Of a stretch of 5,829 nt of DNA, positions 1 to 5,829 are shown one piece after another. A model generated the notes under the pieces. It had not been told where the DNA came from. It saw nothing but the letters and a program-made list of their open reading frames with translations, and did no database searches. Each line of letters starts with the position of its first letter. Position 1 is the first letter of the stretch. This stretch comes from Rhodanobacteraceae bacterium (GTDB lineage Bacteria > Pseudomonadota > Gammaproteobacteria > Xanthomonadales > Rhodanobacteraceae). Both the position numbers and the translations under genes were made by a program. The DNA lies in assembly GCA_012270595.1 (NCBI GenBank), contig JAAXIA010000034.1, positions 1 to 5,829 of the forward strand. The letters are read 5' to 3'.

Positions 1-23
1 TTTTTAGCCTGGCAGGGGGCTTT
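1..23 (+). terminator. Possible weak rho-independent terminator for a convergent gene left of the window
   Basis: AGCC at 6-9 can pair with GGCT at 18-21 across an eight-base loop, and a TTTT run follows at 21-24, so on the + strand this looks like a short terminator hairpin. The stem is only 4 bp (plus a possible wobble pair) and the sequence is cut at the window edge. On the - strand, the side of the kinase gene, the hairpin is followed by A residues rather than T, so it does not obviously terminate the kinase. Confidence 0.2.
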
Positions 24-959
24 TCAGTCTGGTTTGTGGCCAAATTGTTGTTTGTATTTGGCAGCGAATTGCGCACGCTCGAAATGCTGGTTCTGGCTGC
101 CCGGGTGTTCCAGCTCCAGTGCCCCCATCAGTGATGCGATACGACCGCTGGTCGGCCAGTCGCGACCGTTTGTTATGCCGAAGATTAAGCCGGCGCGATA
201 GGCGTCGCCGCAGCCGGTGGGGTCGATGATCTGGCACGCATGAGCGGGCGGGATATGATGGACGGTCTTGTTAACATGGATATGTGAACCCTTTGGCCCC
301 AGCGTGATGATTAAGGACCGTACGCGCGAGGCAATGTCTTTGGTATCCCAACCGGTGCGGTTTTTTATCATGTTTAACTCATATTCGTTGACAATGACAT
401 AGGTCGATCTGTCGATCATTGCCCTTAGCGTATTGGACTTGAACGCTGCTGTCGCCGGACCTGGGTCGAAAATAAATGGCACTTTCCGGGCAGCAAGTTC
501 GCCCACACACTGCTCTATCACCTGAGGTTCAGACGGCGACACAATGGCAAAGTCAATCTGTGGGATAGAGCGCAGCAGGCTCTCGTGCGCGTTGGCGCTG
601 GTACCAGGATGGAAGCTTGCGATCTGGTTATTGTCCAGGTCAGTGGTAATGAAGCACTGTGCAGTAAACTGCTCGTTGATCACACGCACGCCTTCCAGGC
701 GGATACCGTGTTTTTCCAGGTGCGCGCGATAAGGCCCAAAATCCTGACCCACAGCGGTTACCAGTAGTGGATCGTCACCAAGGAGCTTGAGGTTGTAGGC
801 AATATTCCCCCCGCAACCACCGAATTCACGGCGCAATTTTGGTGCCAGAAAGGTGACATTCAAGATATGCATCTGGTCAGGAAGAATGTTGTTTTTGAAT
901 TGGCCATGGAACGTCATGATGGTGTCATAGACAAGTGGTCCACAGATGGCAGTAGGCAT
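24..959 (-). CDS. PfkB-family (ribokinase-like) kinase, probably nucleoside/adenosine kinase type
   Basis: The 311-residue product is a cytoplasmic ATP-dependent kinase of the PfkB/ribokinase fold, complete and of normal length for the family. Visible motifs are the glycine-rich signature 1 (GGCGGNIAYNLKLLG, about residues 47-61), the NEYE stretch at 191-194 that fits the NxxE magnesium/phosphate motif, GPKGS at 221-225, and signature 2 DPTGCGD at 246-252, where Asp252 would be the catalytic base and the preceding glycines the anion hole. The N-terminal CGPLVYDTIM and LPDQMHILNV segments resemble, from memory, the Burkholderia thailandensis-type nucleoside kinases, so phosphorylation of adenosine or related nucleosides is my best guess. 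Another sugar substrate remains possible because PfkB specificity cannot be read from motifs. The ATG start at 959 is supported by an AAGGA about 10 bases upstream. The gene is divergent from mreB and shares its 255-bp upstream region; no functional link to cell shape is visible. Confidence 0.9.
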   Translation of the reverse strand: MPTAICGPLVYDTIMTFHGQFKNNILPDQMHILNVTFLAPKLRREFGGCGGNIAYNLKLLGDDPLLVTAVGQDFGPYRAHLEKHGIRLEGVRVINEQFTAQCFITTDLDNNQIASFHPGTSANAHESLLRSIPQIDFAIVSPSEPQVIEQCVGELAARKVPFIFDPGPATAAFKSNTLRAMIDRSTYVIVNEYELNMIKNRTGWDTKDIASRVRSLIITLGPKGSHIHVNKTVHHIPPAHACQIIDPTGCGDAYRAGLIFGITNGRDWPTSGRIASLMGALELEHPGSQNQHFERAQFAAKYKQQFGHKPD

Positions 960-1140
960 GGCAAGTATGTCCTTAAAGTCAAGAAAACGCTGCTTTCAAT
1001 CCGGTTATGCGCTGTGGCAGGGCAGGAAGATAACCCTCTGTGTGGCACGGGTGACTGGATGCAGAACAACCTGCCGGAAAAATAAGAAGCAGGCATCCAC
1101 CTGGTAAGTAACGCTCCCGGTTTTATTAGCAACGGATCCC

Positions 1141-2261
<1,121 letters not shown>

Positions 2262-2668
2262 CGTTTTATATTGTAGAGTAAGGTCAGCTCACGATATGGA
2301 AACGCTTCTGCGTGTTCGTTTGCGACCCTTTCGGTGTGCAAGAAAGAATAAATTGCGGTAAGCCTTTTGGATACATTGGCCTAGATTAATTGCGCGCTAT
2401 ATTGCGCTGTCAGTGGCCCCAACGCTTGTTATAAGCAAGCAGCATGCAGCCCCCATTCGTGGTCTGTAACAGGATGGATGGTCTTTGAGCGTCGTATCAT
2501 GACCACGCAAGGTACTAGAAGTGCTGACATGATCCTTCCTGTTCGGGCCAAAGTGGAAGCTTTTCCAGTGATGGATGCCTTTTAACAGGTTAGCGGCCAA
2601 ACTTGGAGTCGTTCTGCTACTTTGCTAGTTTTGGAGACCCTTTTTATTTCTTCAGGTTTGCTTTAGTA
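2262..2668. other. Long mreB-mreC intergenic region
   Basis: About 340-407 bases, depending on the mreC start, separate mreB from mreC. This is long for genes that usually form one tight operon. I see no convincing terminator, tRNA or conserved protein here. The stretch contains a plausible promoter at 2376-2403, a tandem ATTGCGC pair at 2389-2395 and 2401-2407, a small arginine-rich open frame at 2296-2361, and minor stem-forming segments such as GCTTG/CAAGC around 2421-2437 that lack a T run. The simplest reading is a leader with its own promoter for mreC-mreD-mrdA. Confidence 0.6.
2376..2403 (+). promoter_or_regulatory. Candidate sigma70 promoter for mreC-mreD-mrdA
   Basis: TTGGCC at 2376-2381 (4 of 6 to TTGACA) and TATATT at 2398-2403 (5 of 6 to TATAAT) are separated by 16 bases, an acceptable spacing. 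Transcription from here would leave a leader of roughly 200-260 bases before mreC. The -10 lies between two direct copies of ATTGCGC spaced 12 bases apart, which might be a regulator site or a coincidence. This is the best promoter-like match I saw in the window, but it is unverified. Confidence 0.35.
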
Positions 2669-3577
2669 ATGGGATCTAAGTTCTCTTCATTCCTGTTTGT
2701 CAGCTCGACCGTAGGTAAATTGCGGCTGGTCTTTTATCTCGTTCTGGCTGTGGGGATGATGGTGCTCGACTACAATTATGGCCTGTTGTGGCAGGTGCGC
2801 TATCGCGCAGCGGTGGTGGTGGAGCCACTGTACTGGCTGGCCGACCTTCCAGCGAGGGGTGTGCATGCCCTGGTACTTTCTTTTGTTGGCCGCAACCGAC
2901 TCAATGAAGAGAATCAGCGACTGAAAGAGCAGCTGCTGTTGGCCAATGTAAGAATCAATCATATGCGCAGTGTGGCCGAGCAAAATCGGCGCCTGAAAGA
3001 GCTTCTGGATACGAGTCGTCGTCTTAAGCTCAGAGTACAGCTGGCACGTGTGATCAGCGTGGATCTGGGTATGTATCGGCATCGTCTGGGACTTAATGTC
3101 GGCACACGGCAAGGCGTGAAGGTTGGTCAACCGGTCATTGATGCCCACGGTGTGATAGGGCAGATCACGCAGGTCTTACCTTCCATCTCGGTGATGTTGT
3201 TAGTAACCGATCCGGAAAGCGCTATACCCGTTGTGGTAGAGCGCACCGGACTGCGTGGCGTGGCCTATGGTTCACGCGATGGCGGTCAGCTTGTTTTGCC
3301 CAACATTCCACGCTCGGCGGATATTAAACCCGGTGATCGCTTACTGACTTCTGGCATTGGCGGGCGCTTTCCACCGGGCTTTCCAGTGGGCAAGGTGGTG
3401 TCGGTAGCACCGCTGACGACGGGAGCTTTCCTGGAGGTACAGGCTGATCCCAGTGCTGCTCTTCGTCGTAGCCGGGACGTGCTGTTGCTGCACGACCTGG
3501 CTGTCAGCATGGGGCCATCTGCATCCAAGACCTTGCCGGTGCGTATGACCGGTCGGAGGGTGGGAGGATGGCAATGA
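2669..3577 (+). CDS. mreC: Rod shape-determining protein MreC
   Basis: MreC is the bitopic inner-membrane protein whose periplasmic part binds and activates PBP2 in the elongation complex. From the ATG at 2669 it has 302 residues. These comprise a short cytoplasmic N-terminus, one membrane segment at about 17-35 (KLRLVFYLVLAVGMMVLDY), a coiled coil at about 76-120 with heptad-like NEENQRLKEQLL and EQNRRLKELL, then the beta-rich core. Conserved core motifs are LNVGTRQGVKVGQPV (142-156), LLTSGIGGRFPPGFPVG (225-241) and DPSAALRRSRDVLLL (260-274). The same frame is open back to a TTG at 2603, which would add 22 mostly aromatic residues. I prefer the ATG because it gives the usual short MreC N-terminus, though its ribosome-binding match (AGG, 12 bases upstream) is weak. 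Its 3' end overlaps mreD by 10 bases. Confidence 0.95.
   Translation: MGSKFSSFLFVSSTVGKLRLVFYLVLAVGMMVLDYNYGLLWQVRYRAAVVVEPLYWLADLPARGVHALVLSFVGRNRLNEENQRLKEQLLLANVRINHMRSVAEQNRRLKELLDTSRRLKLRVQLARVISVDLGMYRHRLGLNVGTRQGVKVGQPVIDAHGVIGQITQVLPSISVMLLVTDPESAIPVVVERTGLRGVAYGSRDGGQLVLPNIPRSADIKPGDRLLTSGIGGRFPPGFPVGKVVSVAPLTTGAFLEVQADPSAALRRSRDVLLLHDLAVSMGPSASKTLPVRMTGRRVGGWQ
3555..3567 (+). promoter_or_regulatory. Double Shine-Dalgarno sequence of mreD
   Basis: Two purine-rich ribosome-binding sequences lie inside the end of mreC. GGAGGG at 3555-3560 sits 7 bases before the ATG at 3568, and GGGAGG at 3562-3567 sits 6 bases before a second in-frame ATG at 3574. Both starts are therefore well spaced. 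The second would create a classic ATGA overlap with the mreC stop codon. Confidence 0.65.
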
Positions 3578-4065
3578 ACCGTACCCGCCTACTTGCACAC
3601 TGCTGGTTTGCCGGAACCCTGTTACTGGGCATCCTGGGGATGCTATTACCCTTGCCACAGGTGCTGGAAGCTTTCAAACCATATTGGCCAGCATTGGTGC
3701 TGCTGTACTGGATTTTAGCGGATGATAAGCGCGTCACTCTTGGTCTGGCATTTGCACTGGGTTTGGGCATTGATCTGCTTAATAGCGTGCTTCTTGGAGA
3801 GCAGGCATTGCGGTTGACTCTACTGGCATTTATCGCGTTGCGCTTTCGTTGGCAATTACGTTTCTTCCCGTTTTGGCAGCAGGCCCTGGTGGTGTTGGTA
3901 CTTTTGCTCAATGACCGGCTCGTACAGCTACTTGTGCGCATATCTTCTGCCCATGAGCCATTGCCGCCACTGGCGTGGTGGTTGTCGCCTTTTGTTGGTG
4001 CGGTGCTCTGGCCGTTCCTGTACTCGTTGCTGAATGACCTACGCAGTCGTTTGCGCTTGCAATGA
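3568..4065 (+). CDS. mreD: Rod shape-determining protein MreD
   Basis: MreD is a small polytopic inner-membrane component of the Rod complex that works with MreC. The 165-residue product has the normal length and is strongly hydrophobic, with about five membrane segments: roughly 13-30, 38-50, 57-77, 103-122 and 138-156, with a further apolar stretch near 82-92. Family signatures are KPYWPALVLLYWIL (37-50), the GLGIDLLNSVLLGEQAL stretch (65-81), WQQALVVLVLLL (103-114) and the VGAVLWPFLY end (143-152), which align well with E. coli MreD as I recall it. Translation may begin at 3568 or two codons later at 3574; each ATG has its own ribosome-binding sequence. The gene overlaps mreC by 10 (or 4) bases, so translation is probably coupled. 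It is followed 52 bases later by mrdA. Confidence 0.95.
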   Translation: MAMNRTRLLAHCWFAGTLLLGILGMLLPLPQVLEAFKPYWPALVLLYWILADDKRVTLGLAFALGLGIDLLNSVLLGEQALRLTLLAFIALRFRWQLRFFPFWQQALVVLVLLLNDRLVQLLVRISSAHEPLPPLAWWLSPFVGAVLWPFLYSLLNDLRSRLRLQ

Positions 4066-4118
4066 ATAAAGAGCCTGCTACAGGTCTGTGTCGGGTCATC
4101 GCTGGCGAGGCAGACTGA
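4062..4118 (+). other. Possible 18-codon bridging reading frame between mreD and mrdA
   Basis: An ATG at 4062 overlaps the mreD stop as ATGA and opens an 18-codon frame (MNKEPATGLCRVIAGEAD). It ends with TGA at 4116-4118, which overlaps the mrdA start as TGATG. It has no Shine-Dalgarno of its own, so it could only be translated by re-initiation from mreD. The peptide matches nothing I recognise. It may serve only to keep ribosomes moving across the 52-base gap, or be chance. Confidence 0.25.
4106..4110 (+). promoter_or_regulatory. Ribosome-binding site of mrdA
   Basis: CGAGG at 4106-4110, containing the GAGG core, lies 7 bases before the ATG at 4118. It fixes the PBP2 start together with the fit of the N-terminus to the family. 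Confidence 0.6.
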
Positions 4119-5829
4119 TGAAGAAGCGGGACTCAATCAAGGATCTGTACCATGAACGCGCCCTGTTTCGGCGGCGGGTGCGGGTAGGCTTCACGCTCGT
4201 TCTGCTGGGGCTGGGTACGCTCGTGACACGTTATGTGTATCTGCAGGTGGTGCGTTACGACGTATTTTTTACCCGCTCGGCGAATAACCGGATCAAGCCA
4301 CGGATATTGCCGCCATTGCGCGGCCTGATTTATGACCGTAACGGCGTGCTTCTGGCTGACAATGTTTCCGCATACCGGCTCGAAGTGATACCCGAACAGG
4401 TCAGGGACATGAAGCGGATGCTGAGCCGCTTGCGCATGATTGTACCGCTGGATGATGATGATATAGAGCACTTCCTCAGTCAGGTTAAGCAAAATGGACG
4501 CTTCGATAACGTGCCGCTCAAGCTACAACTTACCGAAGATGAGATTGATCGCTTTGCGGTCAATCGCTGGCGTTTCCCCGGCGTGGACGTGGTACCTTAC
4601 CCCGAGCGTCATTATCGGTTTGGTGCTACGTTTGCCCATGTGCTCGGCTATGTGGGGCGCATCAACGCGAATGACTTAAGAAAACTTGATAAGGTACGCT
4701 ACCGCGGTACCACTTATGTGGGGCGCACCGGCATTGAACGGTCCTACGAAAAGCAGCTGCATGGCACGCAGGGCTACGAACTGGATGAAATTGACGCTGA
4801 CGGTCGGGTACAGCGCAGGCTGGAGGTGCATTCGCCGATACCCGGCAAGAATCTTTATCTTTCCATTGATGCGCGCATTCAAAAAGCGGCCGAGGATGCT
4901 TTTCATGGCCGCTCTGGTGCGGCGGTGGCAATTGATCCACGTAATGGTCAGGTGCTGGCTATGGTCAGTTTGCCCAGTTTTCCCCCTAACCTGTTTGTAC
5001 GCGGGATCAGTGCTGGCGATTACCGCGTAGTATTGAACAATTCCCATAAACCCCTGTTTAATCGTGCGATCAGTGGCCTCTATCCCCCTGGTTCCACAGT
5101 AAAACCATTGCTGGCTCTTGGCGGGCTGGAAATGAAATTGCGTAGACCACAGGACAAGGTACTTTCTACCGGCGTGTTCCATATTCACGGACAAAAGCGT
5201 GGCTATCGCGATGATCGGCGTGGTGGTTTTGGCAAGGTGGATATGCTTCAGGCCATCATGCTGTCGGTCAATACCTATTTCTACAAACTTGCGCTGGATA
5301 TGGGTATTGATCGCTTAAGTCGTTGGATGGGCAAGTTTGGTTTTGGCAAAGCGACCGGCATTGATCTCAACAATGAGGTAGCCGGCGTATTACCGTCCCG
5401 GGCGTGGAAGGCGCGCCATTTCCGCCAGCCCTGGTATGTGGGTGAAACAGTGATTGCGGGCATCGGTCAGGGTTACTGGGAAGTAACCCCGTTGCAACTG
5501 GCGTATGCTCTGGCGACGTTTGATAACTATGGTGTCTTGCATATACCGCATTTAGTGATGGCCGAGCAGCAGCCAGGGTCACAGCCTGTCCCGTTGCCAC
5601 GATCGAAGAGGACGGTTGATTCGTCGCTGAACATCAAACGGGCGAACTGGGAATTAGTGGATAAAGGCATGCAGATGGTGATAAACAACCCACGTGGTAC
5701 CGGTTACGGTCTGGGCAAGGGTTTCCCCTGTGTTATCGCCGGCAAGAGTGGTACAGCCGAACGTTATTCGCGCACCACCGTCAGTTATGACAACAACAGG
5801 AAAAGAGCTTATCTGGCCAAGCGTCACCG
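4118..5829 (+). CDS. mrdA: Penicillin-binding protein 2 (peptidoglycan D,D-transpeptidase), 3' end beyond the window
   Basis: PBP2 is the class B transpeptidase that cross-links side-wall peptidoglycan as partner of RodA in the Rod complex. The first 570 codons are present; the window ends inside the gene. Residues about 22-44 form the single membrane anchor, preceded by the basic KDLYHERALFRRR segment. The pedestal begins with PPLRGLIYDRNGVLLADN (65-82) and includes GRTGIERSYE (202-211). The transpeptidase domain has all three motifs: SxxK as Ser326-Thr-Val-Lys329 within YPPGSTVKP, SxN as Ser383-Val-Asn385, and Lys543-Ser-Gly-Thr546. GIGQGYWEVTPLQ (448-460) and DMGIDRLSRWMGKFGFG (394-410) are also typical. 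Near the active site, LSTG at 349-352, GFG at 370-372 and SVN at 383-385 replace what I recall as DPG, GHG and SC(D/N), suggesting loss of the zinc site seen in some PBP2s. The frame is intact throughout the visible part. Confidence 0.96.
   Translation, partial: MKKRDSIKDLYHERALFRRRVRVGFTLVLLGLGTLVTRYVYLQVVRYDVFFTRSANNRIKPRILPPLRGLIYDRNGVLLADNVSAYRLEVIPEQVRDMKRMLSRLRMIVPLDDDDIEHFLSQVKQNGRFDNVPLKLQLTEDEIDRFAVNRWRFPGVDVVPYPERHYRFGATFAHVLGYVGRINANDLRKLDKVRYRGTTYVGRTGIERSYEKQLHGTQGYELDEIDADGRVQRRLEVHSPIPGKNLYLSIDARIQKAAEDAFHGRSGAAVAIDPRNGQVLAMVSLPSFPPNLFVRGISAGDYRVVLNNSHKPLFNRAISGLYPPGSTVKPLLALGGLEMKLRRPQDKVLSTGVFHIHGQKRGYRDDRRGGFGKVDMLQAIMLSVNTYFYKLALDMGIDRLSRWMGKFGFGKATGIDLNNEVAGVLPSRAWKARHFRQPWYVGETVIAGIGQGYWEVTPLQLAYALATFDNYGVLHIPHLVMAEQQPGSQPVPLPRSKRTVDSSLNIKRANWELVDKGMQMVINNPRGTGYGLGKGFPCVIAGKSGTAERYSRTTVSYDNNRKRAYLAKRH

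Noticed and set aside
1001..1035. GGTTAT/ATAACC inverted repeat upstream of the kinase gene
   Set aside because: A 6-bp stem with a loop of more than 20 bases and no T run; not convincing as a terminator or operator.
2421..2437. GCTTG/CAAGC small hairpin in the mreB-mreC gap as a terminator
   Set aside because: The 5-bp stem has no following T run, so I do not call it a terminator.
2397..2600. 67-codon open frame on the - strand in the mreB-mreC gap
   Set aside because: No recognisable domain, a chance-like composition and no ribosome-binding support. It would also run against the operon.
2687..3148. 153-codon - strand open frame opposite mreC
   Set aside because: It lies antisense to the well-supported mreC coding sequence, and its protein is low in hydrophobic pattern and unlike any family I know.
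3504..4136. 210-codon - strand open frame opposite mreD
   Set aside because: It is long, but it is the antisense shadow of the mreC end and mreD, with a Ser/Arg/Asn-rich, non-globular translation. mreD is clearly the real gene.
4676..5194. 172-codon - strand open frame opposite mrdA
   Set aside because: The + strand in this stretch encodes conserved PBP2 motifs including the SxxK active site. The antisense frame shows no family features.

Overview
The window carries the cell-elongation (rod shape) gene cluster of a gammaproteobacterium: mreB, mreC, mreD and the start of mrdA (PBP2), all on the + strand. A PfkB-family nucleoside/sugar kinase gene is transcribed away from them on the - strand. 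The MreB protein is close to the E. coli protein along its whole length. From the moderate, roughly balanced base composition, the divergent PfkB kinase beside mreB and the flavour of the proteins, I infer a Xanthomonadaceae member, most likely Xylella-like. That assignment is from memory and was not checked by a search.

Layout: 1-23 is the tail of a convergent intergenic region with a weak hairpin. 24-959 (-) is the kinase. 960-1214 is a divergent intergenic region with weak promoter-like and inverted-repeat signals before mreB. 1215-2261 is mreB. 2262-2668 is an unusually long gap for an mre cluster; it holds no convincing gene but has a plausible promoter. mreC runs from 2669 (or from a TTG at 2603) to 3577. 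mreD (3568-4065) overlaps mreC, and mrdA starts at 4118 and runs off the right edge after 570 codons.

Functionally, MreB filaments on the inner face of the membrane, periplasmic MreC and integral-membrane MreD form the Rod complex. This complex positions and activates PBP2, the monofunctional transpeptidase of side-wall peptidoglycan synthesis. Its glycosyltransferase partner RodA is normally encoded next to mrdA and would be expected just past the window. The tight mreC-mreD-mrdA spacing suggests coupled translation, while the mreB-mreC gap leaves room for separate control of mreB.

I found no mobile element, CRISPR array, RNA gene or new multi-gene system. The most notable observation is in PBP2. 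Three of the four residues I recall as the zinc site of Acinetobacter PBP2 appear to be replaced. The short intergenic elements are also worth a check.
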